Origin: Candidatus Pacearchaeota archaeon
Lineage (GTDB): Archaea; Nanobdellota; Nanobdellia; Pacearchaeales; GW2011-AR1
Assembly (NCBI GenBank): GCA_014728565.1
Contig: WJLK01000134.1
Span: 1-15,470, forward strand
Length of the DNA: 15,470 bases
Direction: 5' to 3'
Shown: positions 7,301-12,393 of the stretch, piece by piece
How the letters are laid out: each line of letters begins with the position of its first letter
Numbering within the stretch: the stretch's first letter is position 1
The notes under the pieces: model-generated
Database searches by the model: none
Told to the model about the DNA's origin: nothing
The model's input: only the letters and a program-made list of their open reading frames with translations
Position numbers and translations under genes: made by a program

Positions 7301-7692
7301 TCAAAAAATTAAGAATTTATAACTGGAAAAAAGAGGAAGATGTAATAAGGGTCTTTGACTTAATAAAAGAGACAAAAAGAGCTCTTTTAAGAGAAGACCT
7401 CAGCAGTGCTCGTGAACACTATCACAAAATAAGAGAATACTACCCCCTAATTCCAGAAGCATGCAAAAAATATCTATACAAACATGTAAAAAAAATAAGA
7501 ATAGCAATTGATAAAAGAGATATTTTTAATTTAGTAAAAGAGTATGAAAAAGCAAAAAAAGAAAACAGAAATCAAGATTCAAAAGAGTTATATGATAACA
7601 TAAAGGATCTTTACAAAAGACTTCCAAAAAAATACCGGGAAAAAATATATAACAGAATGTTCAAACCTCTCCCAAAAACATTAACTTTATAA
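4390..7692 (+). CDS. Large single-pass surface protein with Ig-like ectodomain and cytoplasmic helical-hairpin tail
   Basis: 1100 residues: signal peptide (about 9-30), then an acidic Asn/Glu/Lys-rich linker (31-160) carrying a repeated SGNKENSENT motif and an Asn run (131-135). A beta-rich region follows (165-280), then Ig-like domains with paired cysteines, C317/C355 and C598/C654, of the C-x-L...W-x-V/E-x-C-x-D type. Next are a helical, charged region (about 690-840), a membrane-proximal beta domain (845-930) and a short ITGFF motif. One membrane helix (about 950-972) precedes a basic cytoplasmic tail with two helix-hairpin units (about 984-1020 and 1043-1080, each ending in an alternating Tyr/Leu-Pro pattern). 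The hairpins resemble the single unit in the interrupted surface protein, suggesting a shared cytoplasmic partner. It is probably cotranscribed with the small gene 18 nt upstream. It is a DPANN-style envelope protein; adhesion or host contact is inferred, not shown. Confidence 0.85.
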   Translation: MMKKNKQNKKKVLFFFLFIFLFLSYISVYSEITDNQDDKKNNKENRETFDDVNQEDKIKNKEEADIESGNKENSENTENSDGNQNLEIEDIESIDTEIESGNKENSENTNNSKDKKQTLETKNMNDTEITNNNNNTQKEKNTYINLDNLTDDNKERKIKEIKKIKITLSKNGKKELEGEIPENIDVNDIQKIETKKSDFKKQVKISSKNHIEGPLKVYADLPVEAEKEHINIYWVNEKKKIEIENYYDENKNGIYERVSWVVPHLSEQVFEIVINFTSENNSESRILLKAETTEGIKTNPINFTIDIDYKYIKDLKCNLTVIGSEYHIHGIENPNKTFSQNLTLPNGDYSWWVFCRDIKRGLTNETPPNSFTISESYSISTDQENYLLGANQDIKLDVSSDNPANATLKLVKPGNTELILTNSLTPLQYDINKNKITQEGNYIINASFDNLAQPYSITKEFAVAKIELQANESEPDKGEKIEFEIDVSSPGRDINYYTLKMDDEIIDINNASEPNQNDFHEKIPYTCDETGNFNLSLKVFFTQGNAIEVKKNGIYVGESSDSEDPEITLLNPEDNLVINNDEITFAYKVDDNIKISNCTLNLYNKTGNGFWELIFPETSDDKKTAVKKNPEHNKRVEIKLIKFDEGDYLWEVECYDNSSNKESESWEFKVEFSNSTTTSSANSFNYSQKNDVDEAMENLDEFLDKVESYSSQQKEILEELDLLKDIRYYKKRLIQIDQDLGNNFDFISDEELKQKRTEETAEEFNEIKERIIKDLRIIKSKEYVKNTLNKDIEKTIKEYLELKNTNLKKSELIEMARINLNNQEYLSVSTKISQVEINYQSKTKKITLVSKKIDLKNNSFKTILEVIPKETIESTDEINFVSDVKIIKKDPLIEINIDDLENKKLVYYTEKLIEPEEFEKTDTILFKEFRISSTGITGFFVFDFDSISDFAYYIILIIAIIIIVYLVILVIKKLRIYNWKKEEDVIRVFDLIKETKRALLREDLSSAREHYHKIREYYPLIPEACKKYLYKHVKKIRIAIDKRDIFNLVKEYEKAKKENRNQDSKELYDNIKDLYKRLPKKYREKIYNRMFKPLPKTLTL
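4585..4620 (+). repeat. 36-bp exact direct repeat, copy 1
   Basis: Identical to 4681-4716 and offset by 96 bp (32 codons), so the frame is kept. It encodes IESGNKENSENT in the extracellular acidic linker. Confidence 0.95.
4681..4716 (+). repeat. 36-bp exact direct repeat, copy 2
   Basis: Second copy of 4585-4620. Followed after about 65 bp by a short AAT run (Asn codons), marking the linker as a replication-slippage region. Confidence 0.95.
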
Positions 7693-7693
7693 A
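7686..7693 (+). promoter_or_regulatory. TATA-like box for ndk
   Basis: TTTATAAA lies 26-33 nt before the ATG at 7719 and overlaps the stop codon of the upstream surface-protein gene. Confidence 0.4.
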
Positions 7694-7718
7694 CAGATAT
7701 AGATAAATAAAAATAAAA

Positions 7719-8207
7719 ATGATTCAGCAAACACTTGTTTTAATAAAACCAGATAGTATTGCCAGAGGACTTATAGGAGAGATAATAAAAAGATTTGAGC
7801 AAAGAGGTTTGAAAATTGTTGGCCTAAAAATGATTAAACCTAATAAAAACCTGGCTGAAAAACACTATACAGAAACAATAACAAAAAAACACGGAAAACA
7901 TGTAAGAGATTCCTTATTAAATTACCTAACTTCAAGTCCGGTGATAGCAATTGCTGTACAGGGAAGCAATGCAGTTGAATTAGTAAGAAAAATAACAGGT
8001 TCAACTTTTCCTGGAGAAGCTGATATAGGAACCATCAGAGGAGATTTTGCTCATGTAAGCAAATTTTACATGAAAGACAAAAACAAACCAGACAATCTAA
8101 TTCACGCTTCTGAAAACAAAGAAGATGCAAAAAAAGAACTGGCATTATGGTTCTCTCTAGATGAAATACAGGACTATAAACTAGCAGCAGAAACCTTTAT
8201 TTTTTAA
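7719..8207 (+). CDS. ndk: Nucleoside diphosphate kinase
   Basis: Transfers the gamma phosphate between nucleoside triphosphates and diphosphates through a phosphohistidine, in the cytoplasm. Seen: the N-terminal LVLIKPD motif (Lys10), GTIRGDF (104-110) and the active-site segment NLIHASE with His129, followed by the usual C-terminal ALWF. At 162 residues it is about 20 longer than the typical 140-150. The extra length is mainly a Lys-rich loop between RGDF and the catalytic histidine (about 111-125), plus a longer C-terminus. This loop is familiar to me from archaeal and some other NDK branches. The ATG has a TATA-like box upstream. It converges on the next gene with a single base between the stop codons. 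Function is confident. Confidence 0.95.
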   Translation: MIQQTLVLIKPDSIARGLIGEIIKRFEQRGLKIVGLKMIKPNKNLAEKHYTETITKKHGKHVRDSLLNYLTSSPVIAIAVQGSNAVELVRKITGSTFPGEADIGTIRGDFAHVSKFYMKDKNKPDNLIHASENKEDAKKELALWFSLDEIQDYKLAAETFIF

Positions 8208-8208
8208 A

Positions 8209-8592
8209 TCAAAGGATGACAATTTCATTATATCCTCTTTCAATTAAACAACCTCCTACATAAACCCTCCCTAATAAAGAAGCCCTTAAATAAACATGAT
8301 TTATTCTTCTATCTGATTGTTGAAGACTCCACCCTCCAACTGAATAAATTTCAATCAAACCGATTGGAGATTTAATTCTATAATCTCTTCCATGAGTATC
8401 ACTCCTTCTAGAACTTGTTAATTCAAAAACTAGGACACCTGATTCTTGAGTTTTAAAAACCAGGTCATCTCCTGAATAAAACTGAATTCTTCCCACTGTA
8501 CGAAACTTACCTCCATTCAATTTTTCTAGTTCATCTAATCTATCAAGAATACTACCTAATCTTCTTCCAGTTCCACTCTCTCTAGCAAACAT
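8209..8592 (-). CDS. Hypothetical Arg-rich protein
   Basis: 127 residues, not recognised. It has an N-terminal helix (about 10-28) followed by alternating hydrophobic/polar stretches that look like a compact beta fold. There is one Cys (about residue 116) and no signal peptide or membrane helix. It contains about 15 Arg against 4 Lys, the reverse of its Lys-dominated neighbours, although Arg is still mostly encoded AGA as in the host. The ATG lies 22-31 nt from a TATA-like box (minus strand) at 8615-8623, supporting a real, separately promoted, leaderless gene. It ends TGA, one base from the ndk stop codon. A nucleic-acid-binding role would fit the Arg content but nothing specific shows it. 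Confidence 0.65.
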   Translation of the reverse strand: MFARESGTGRRLGSILDRLDELEKLNGGKFRTVGRIQFYSGDDLVFKTQESGVLVFELTSSRRSDTHGRDYRIKSPIGLIEIYSVGGWSLQQSDRRINHVYLRASLLGRVYVGGCLIERGYNEIVIL

Positions 8593-8614
8593 AAACTTTA
8601 AAGAAACCTTTTGT

Positions 8615-8623
8615 TTTTAAATA
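8615..8623 (-). promoter_or_regulatory. TATA-like box for the Arg-rich hypothetical gene
   Basis: The minus strand reads TATTTAAAA, 23-31 nt before the ATG at 8592. Confidence 0.4.
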
Positions 8624-8667
8624 AAGTTTTATTAAAAAATATATAACAATTAGATTAATAAAAATAC

Positions 8668-8674
8668 TTTTAAA
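8668..8674 (+). promoter_or_regulatory. TATA-like box for tRNA-Thr
   Basis: TTTTAAA lies 28-34 nt before the mature tRNA 5' end. The 109-bp gap from 8593 to 8701 holds this and the divergent promoter of the Arg-rich gene; I see nothing else in it. Confidence 0.4.
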
Positions 8675-8701
8675 CCTTAATTCTCTCAGATTATTATATC
8701 T

Positions 8702-8774
8702 GCCTCTGTAGCTCAGTGGTTAGAGCATCTGCCTTGTAAGCAGAGGGTCGCAGGTTCGAATCCTGCCAGGGGCT
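8702..8774 (+). tRNA. tRNA-Thr (anticodon UGU)
   Basis: A full cloverleaf can be drawn. The acceptor stem GCCTCTG pairs with CAGGGGC (one G-T pair). The D arm is GCTC/GAGC, the anticodon stem TCTGC/GCAGA with loop CTTGTAA (anticodon TGT), the variable loop GGGTC, and the T arm GCAGG/CCTGC with loop TTCGAAT. The discriminator is T, as is common for archaeal threonine tRNA. CCA is not encoded and there is no intron. It decodes ACA and probably other ACN codons. A short T run directly follows and may help termination. Confidence 0.97.
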
Positions 8775-8789
8775 TTTAAAAAAACTAAA

Positions 8790-8798
8790 ATTTAAATA
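8790..8798 (+). promoter_or_regulatory. TATA-like box for the small membrane protein triplet
   Basis: ATTTAAATA lies 22-30 nt before the ATG at 8820, giving a leaderless start independent of the tRNA. Confidence 0.5.
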
Positions 8799-8819
8799 CA
8801 CAAGAAACTTAGAAAAAAC

Positions 8820-9035
8820 ATGGAAAAAAAAGATGAGATTTCAGATATCTATAAGAAAACTGCAGCAGGAGTTATAACAATACTGGGATTTATAGTAATT
8901 CTAACAACCAGTGATACTATAACTGGAAATATAATTGGTGCTCAGGAGATAGTTAAGGTATCTGATATTGCAGCTGCTGTTTGGGGGCTAATAATTTTAT
9001 TTGCTGGAATATACATAGGTTTTCTAAAACAATGA
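8820..9035 (+). CDS. Small two-helix membrane protein, paralogue 1 of 3
   Basis: 71 residues: a charged cytoplasmic N-terminus (1-13), a hydrophobic helix (about 16-33), a short loop with an ITGNIIG motif, a conserved KVSDIAAAVWGL segment (47-58) that begins the second helix, and a short tail. The KxSDxAAAxWGL signature and spacing recur in the next two genes, so the three form one family. I do not recognise a named family. Its TGA overlaps the next gene's ATG in an ATGA junction, indicating translational coupling. The topology is probably hairpin-like with both ends on the same side. Function unknown; small size and tandem paralogues suggest subunits of one membrane complex. Confidence 0.75.
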   Translation: MEKKDEISDIYKKTAAGVITILGFIVILTTSDTITGNIIGAQEIVKVSDIAAAVWGLIILFAGIYIGFLKQ

Positions 9036-9244
9036 AAGAACAAAATTCATTAAACTTAACACCTTTTGTTTTAATAATACTGGGAGTGCTGGTTTTCTCA
9101 GTAATAATCTTTACAATATCTGAAAAATCTATAATAGAGGAATCTATAAATATTAATAACATACTAAAAATCTCAGATTTCGCAGCTGCAATTTGGGGAT
9201 TAATCTTATTATTTACTGGGATTTACATAGAACTTTTAAAATAA
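9032..9244 (+). CDS. Small two-helix membrane protein, paralogue 2 of 3
   Basis: 70 residues starting at the ATG of the ATGA overlap; a longer reading from 8981 would lie wholly inside the previous gene, so I reject it. It has helix 1 (about 9-28), the loop TISEKSIIEES, then KISDFAAAIWGL (about 50-61) and helix 2. Loop and signature are closest to paralogue 3 (shared LIILGVLVFS and FTISEKSI), so 2 and 3 likely arose by the latest duplication. It ends TAA, overlapping the next ATG by one base (TAATG). Confidence 0.75.
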   Translation: MKEQNSLNLTPFVLIILGVLVFSVIIFTISEKSIIEESININNILKISDFAAAIWGLILLFTGIYIELLK

Positions 9245-9492
9245 TGAAAAAAAAAGACATAATAAATTTGTTTCCTGTATTTCTGATAATACTGGGAGTT
9301 CTGGTTTTTTCAATAACAGGATTTACAATATCTGAAAAGTCAATAACAGGAAGTGCTATAAACACAGAACAAATTCTAAAAATGTCTGACCTTGCAGCTG
9401 CTTTTTGGGGATTAACAATCTCTCTCACAGGAATACTAATAATAATTTTAAAGGCATTTCATAAAGGAATTAGAAGTTTCCAGAAGAAATAA
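9244..9492 (+). CDS. Small two-helix membrane protein, paralogue 3 of 3
   Basis: 82 residues from the ATG in the TAATG junction; an upstream start at 9193 would overlap paralogue 2 by 52 nt and is not favoured. It has helix 1 (about 10-28), the loop TISEKSITGSAI, then KMSDLAAAFWGL (46-57) and helix 2. Unlike its sisters it has an extra basic tail (about 71-82, KAFHKGIRSFQKK), probably cytoplasmic and possibly a partner-binding end. The stop is 2 nt from the convergent DAHP synthase stop. Function unknown. Confidence 0.75.
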   Translation: MKKKDIINLFPVFLIILGVLVFSITGFTISEKSITGSAINTEQILKMSDLAAAFWGLTISLTGILIIILKAFHKGIRSFQKK

Positions 9493-9494
9493 AT

Positions 9495-10523
9495 TCAAAA
9501 AGCTTCATAAGCTTCTAAGACAAGTTTTTCAGTTTCTTCCCATCCAATACAGGGGTCTGTAATTGAAATACCCTTCTCAAGATTACTAGAAATTTTCTGA
9601 TTTCCATCCCTGAGATTAGACTCTAACATTAAACCAACAACTCCTTTATTAGAACTCATCTGAGAAACAACATCCCTAAATACTGTATCCTGATTTTTAT
9701 GATCCTTTCCAGAATTATCATGACTGCAATCAACCACTACACTGTCTTTTAAATTATTTTCATTAAGCCTTTTTTGAGCTTCTCTTACAAATTCAGACTC
9801 ATAATTAGGACCGTGATTGCTCCCTCTTAAAATCAAGAAACAATTTTTATTTCCCTTAGCAATTACCTTACAAACTTTCCCTTCCTTGTTAATACCAATA
9901 AAACAATGGCTTTCACTAGAAGTAATAATGCTATTTATTGCAATTCCTATGTCTCCTGAAATAGTATTTTTATATCCCACTGGCATTTCTAATCCTGCAA
10001 CAATCTGCCTATGAGTCTGGCTACCAGAAGTCCTAGCACCAATAGTTCCAAAAGAAACCAAATCACTTATATAAGGATAAACCAGAACATCCAAAAATTC
10101 ACTGGCAATTCCAATACCAAGTTCATTAATATCCCTAAACAACCTTCTGCCTAGTTCAAGACCTTTCTGAACATTATAACTCTCATCAAGATAGGGATCA
10201 TTAATAAAACCCTTCCATCCCAGGATTGTTCTTGGTTTTTCAAGATAAGCTCTCATTAAAATAAAAATTTTATCTTTCACTCTGTCTGATAAAACCTTTA
10301 ATTTCCTAGCATATTCCAGAGCAGAATCATAATCATGGATAGAACAGGGGCCTATAATAAACAGTTTTCTAGAATCATCTCCTTTTAAAATATCCAAAAC
10401 TTCCTTTCTTGTTCCCTCAATACTCTGCCTTGTTTTTTCATTTAAAGAAATATTTCTCTGCAATTCTCCAGGAGCTAACAAATCTTCGTAATCTTGGTGC
10501 ATAATATTAATAGAAAACAGCAT
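9495..10523 (-). CDS. aroG: 3-deoxy-7-phosphoheptulonate (DAHP) synthase, AroFGH type
   Basis: Condenses phosphoenolpyruvate with erythrose 4-phosphate, the first step of the shikimate pathway, in the cytoplasm. 342 residues, close to the 350 of E. coli AroG and collinear with it. Metal and active-site residues are visible: Cys60 in GPCSIHD, Lys96 in EKPRT, His268 in DCSHDN, Glu301 in LESN and Asp323 in ITDPCIGWE. GARTSGSQTHR (162-172) matches the substrate loop. This is the type I-alpha class typical of bacteria. Many archaea instead use the type I-beta enzyme or the alternative DKFP route, so transfer from bacteria is likely. No other shikimate gene is in the window. A second ATG at residue 8 is possible. 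It lies 12 nt after the hypothetical gene upstream and is probably cotranscribed. Confidence 0.93.
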   Translation of the reverse strand: MLFSINIMHQDYEDLLAPGELQRNISLNEKTRQSIEGTRKEVLDILKGDDSRKLFIIGPCSIHDYDSALEYARKLKVLSDRVKDKIFILMRAYLEKPRTILGWKGFINDPYLDESYNVQKGLELGRRLFRDINELGIGIASEFLDVLVYPYISDLVSFGTIGARTSGSQTHRQIVAGLEMPVGYKNTISGDIGIAINSIITSSESHCFIGINKEGKVCKVIAKGNKNCFLILRGSNHGPNYESEFVREAQKRLNENNLKDSVVVDCSHDNSGKDHKNQDTVFRDVVSQMSSNKGVVGLMLESNLRDGNQKISSNLEKGISITDPCIGWEETEKLVLEAYEAF

Positions 10524-10535
10524 TTTTAAAAATTT

Positions 10536-10985
10536 CTATTTTAATTTCATTCTCTCTATAAAAGGAGCATAAATACGATACTGCTCTCCCCAATGCTCTA
10601 TTAACATTCTAGCCAAATAATTAGGTTTTCCTGTAAACAATTTCTCTCTATCAATTTTAAAAGTATCATAAATCCTTAGTTTATCTATTGAAGGTGTAAT
10701 TACAGGCACTGTTGGCCACTCTACTCCAAATTCCTGTCTAGGAGGACCTAAAAGAATCCAGGGATAAAGAACTAAAACAGAAGACGAGCGTCTAAAATTT
10801 GAATCTCTGACTTCACAAATCCTTCCAATAGTAGGATTTCCAGGATTTTTTGGAGATCTTACAGTACTTAAAAGAGCAAAACTATCTAATTCAACTTCAA
10901 ATGCATGATTAACAACCGGATTTTCAAGACTTCCTCCATCTTCACGAGCAGTAGAGTAAAAAAACAATTCAGCAATATCTCCCAT
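10536..10985 (-). CDS. Hypothetical protein upstream of DAHP synthase
   Basis: 149 residues from the ATG. A longer frame could begin at a TTG at 11003, but the TATA-like box at 11020-11027 would place transcription start near 10996-11000, inside that extension, so the ATG is preferred. No recognised domain. The N-terminal half is mixed beta (FEVELDSFALL, IGRICEVRD) and the middle is Pro-rich (LYPWILLGPPRQEF). The C-terminal helix carries HWGEQYRIY. It has more Arg than Lys (12 to 7), like the 127-residue orphan and unlike most neighbours. No signal or membrane segment. It ends TAG, 12 nt before DAHP synthase. It is not obviously an aromatic-pathway enzyme. Confidence 0.6.
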   Translation of the reverse strand: MGDIAELFFYSTAREDGGSLENPVVNHAFEVELDSFALLSTVRSPKNPGNPTIGRICEVRDSNFRRSSSVLVLYPWILLGPPRQEFGVEWPTVPVITPSIDKLRIYDTFKIDREKLFTGKPNYLARMLIEHWGEQYRIYAPFIERMKLK

Positions 10986-11019
10986 AAAAAAACAAAAAAA
11001 CAAGAATATTAAGGGATTG

Positions 11020-11027
11020 TTATAAAG
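11020..11027 (-). promoter_or_regulatory. TATA-like box for the hypothetical/DAHP synthase pair
   Basis: The minus strand reads CTTTATAA; it would start transcription about 10-15 nt before the ATG at 10985. Confidence 0.4.
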
Positions 11028-11054
11028 AAAAGATTATTTTAAAAACATCGGTTT

Positions 11055-11615
11055 TTAATCCTCATCAATTGCCTCTGCTTTTTTATCTATTATGAGAATA
11101 TTAGCTATTTCTTCAGAGATATTCACAACATCTCCTTTAGAAAAAGGCCCTATTTTATTTCCCTCTAAATCAAGAAACTCATCAGCATCTTCAACAAAAA
11201 CAACCATCTTGTTCTTGGTTTTTTCATTTTTCTCTGTTCCTTTTAATACTTCATTAATTTTTTTATCCTCTCTCTCAAGAGATTTCATAATTGATTCAAA
11301 ACACTCTTTTTCAACAGCAAGCATGTTTTCAAAATCTCTCTTACTTATTCCTGTCTCAGCAGCAATAAAAGCTAACTCCAGAATTTTCTTTTTTCTTCTA
11401 AGAACCAGCTCTTTAAAAATAGCTAGACTATTTTCATACTGCTTTTTTGTCTTAAGGATATTTTCAGAAAATTCATCACTTTTTTTATTTGCCATCTCTT
11501 TTTTATCCTTTAAATAAGCTGAAATCTCCTTAATAAAATTCTTAGAAATAGGCTGTAACTGCTCACTATACCTCTCCTTTCTCAATGTATCATATAACTG
11601 ATTATAGGTTATCAT
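11055..11615 (-). CDS. gins51: GINS complex subunit (Gins51-like) of the replicative helicase
   Basis: A component of the archaeal CMG-type helicase, where GINS bridges MCM and the GAN/Cdc45-like protein. 186 residues. The N-terminal helical A domain opens with ITYNQLYDTLRKE and LQPISKNF, typical of archaeal Gins51, and runs to about 125. A linker follows, then a C-terminal beta B domain (about 137-182) with VVFVEDADEFLDLEGNKIGPF and KGDVVNISEEIANILI...KAE. This A-then-B order is the Sld5/Psf1-like (Gins51) arrangement. No Gins23 gene is in the window; many DPANN appear to use one GINS type. The start is fixed by an excellent AAAGGAGGA site 6 nt upstream. It overlaps the exonuclease gene by 14 nt, so the two are coupled. 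Confidence 0.85.
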   Translation of the reverse strand: MITYNQLYDTLRKERYSEQLQPISKNFIKEISAYLKDKKEMANKKSDEFSENILKTKKQYENSLAIFKELVLRRKKKILELAFIAAETGISKRDFENMLAVEKECFESIMKSLEREDKKINEVLKGTEKNEKTKNKMVVFVEDADEFLDLEGNKIGPFSKGDVVNISEEIANILIIDKKAEAIDED

Positions 11616-12246
11616 TTTTTTCCTCCTTTAAATAATCAGGAATTTGAAAATTTGCATATTCTTTAAACAAACCTCTTCCATAAACTATTCTAGAAAAACA
11701 TTCAGCTGTTAATTTTGCATCCTCTAAAGCATTATGCTTACCCCTATCATCTCTCATCCCAACAAAAATAAGAACTTTAGAAAGCCCCATATCACTTCCA
11801 TAAACTTTAGAAAAATCAGAATTACTAATTTCCTCTTTTATTAAAAATTTCTTATTAAATAAAAAATATCTCAGCTGGGCAATACTGTGTAAATCAAAAG
11901 CCCTATGATGAAAAGGCCTATTTGATCCATATTTCTTAGCTTTAGTCATTAAAAATCCCATATCCCACTGAGGATTCTGACAAATGCAATTTTTAATCTT
12001 AACACTATCACACCATTTAAAAAAATTCTCAATAAGCATTTTCTGAGATTGCTTATTTTTATCTCTTAATTGCCCCTCTGTCTTTCCAGTTACTTCAAGT
12101 GACTTTTCATTAACTTCATCTTCATCATCAATTCTTGCTTCCTCTAAAAAAATATTATCTGGATTATCTAAATCAACAGCTCCTATCTGCCATACACCGC
12201 TCTTATTAAAATCAAGTCCTGATGTTTCTATATCTACAACAATCAT
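11602..12246 (-). CDS. DnaQ-like DEDDh 3'-5' exonuclease
   Basis: 214 residues of the RNase T/DNA polymerase III epsilon family, predicted to remove nucleotides from 3' ends. All five acidic/His positions are visible: Asp5 and Glu7 (VVDIET), Asp95 (NPQWDMGF), His171 and Asp176 (HNALEDA), defining the DEDDh type. It lacks a polymerase, BRCT or helicase domain. The start is backed by an AGGAGAT ribosome site 5 nt upstream. Its 3' end overlaps the GINS gene by 14 nt, implying production together with a replisome subunit and a possible role in proofreading, primer or Okazaki fragment processing. That role is inference from context. A 21-codon ORF overlaps its start in an ATGA junction. Confidence 0.9.
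   Translation of the reverse strand: MIVVDIETSGLDFNKSGVWQIGAVDLDNPDNIFLEEARIDDEDEVNEKSLEVTGKTEGQLRDKNKQSQKMLIENFFKWCDSVKIKNCICQNPQWDMGFLMTKAKKYGSNRPFHHRAFDLHSIAQLRYFLFNKKFLIKEEISNSDFSKVYGSDMGLSKVLIFVGMRDDRGKHNALEDAKLTAECFSRIVYGRGLFKEYANFQIPDYLKEEKNDNL
11621..11629 (-). promoter_or_regulatory. Strong ribosome binding site for the GINS gene
   Basis: The minus strand reads AAAGGAGGA, ending 5 bases before the ATG at 11615 and lying inside the exonuclease coding region. It is the best Shine-Dalgarno match in the window. Confidence 0.8.
12225..12246 (-). repeat. 22-bp direct repeat covering the exonuclease start codons, downstream copy
   Basis: Matches 12287-12308 at 21 of 22 positions (one C/T-type difference at 12230/12292). 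Similarity continues 5' through the GGAG ribosome site with the same 7-nt spacing to ATG. Confidence 0.85.
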
Positions 12247-12308
12247 CTTTTATCTCCTGATTTTGGAGTATCAGAAAATTTCATATTTTCTGTATCTACA
12301 ACAATCAT
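12243..12308 (-). CDS. Short upstream ORF copying the exonuclease start
   Basis: A 21-codon ORF whose first residues (MIVVDTE) copy the exonuclease start (MIVVDIE). It has its own GGAG site 7 nt before the ATG and ends in TGA overlapping the exonuclease ATG. It has no catalytic content and is too short for a domain. It could be a remnant of a tandem duplication of the initiation region, or a translated leader that couples ribosomes into the exonuclease gene. The TATA-like box at 12342-12350 would put transcription start just before its ribosome site, so it is plausibly on the mRNA. Confidence 0.4.
   Translation of the reverse strand: MIVVDTENMKFSDTPKSGDKR
12287..12308 (-). repeat. 22-bp direct repeat of the exonuclease start, upstream copy
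   Basis: Partner of 12225-12246, offset by 62 bp. The offset is not a multiple of 3, so the copy is out of frame with the exonuclease. Confidence 0.85.
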
Positions 12309-12341
12309 TTTTCAGCTCCAATAAAATTCTAATTCAAAACT

Positions 12342-12350
12342 CTTTATAAT
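12342..12350 (-). promoter_or_regulatory. TATA-like box for the exonuclease-GINS operon
   Basis: The minus strand reads ATTATAAAG. Expected transcription start is near 12320, immediately before the GGAG of the upstream ORF. Confidence 0.45.
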
Positions 12351-12370
12351 CTTTTTTATACTTCTATAAA

Positions 12371-12379
12371 CTTATAAAT
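12371..12379 (+). promoter_or_regulatory. TATA-like box for ftsY
   Basis: CTTATAAAT lies 15-23 nt before ATG 12394 and 21-29 nt before ATG 12400. The second spacing fits a leaderless start better. Confidence 0.5.
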
Positions 12380-12393
12380 CCCTCTTTCCTATC

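Noticed and set aside
8702..8774. tRNA gene as integration site of a mobile element
   Set aside because: No repeated copy of the tRNA 3' end and no integrase seen in the window.
10536..11003. TTG start adding six residues to the hypothetical gene before DAHP synthase
   Set aside because: The TATA-like box position would start transcription downstream of the TTG; ATG 10985 fits better.
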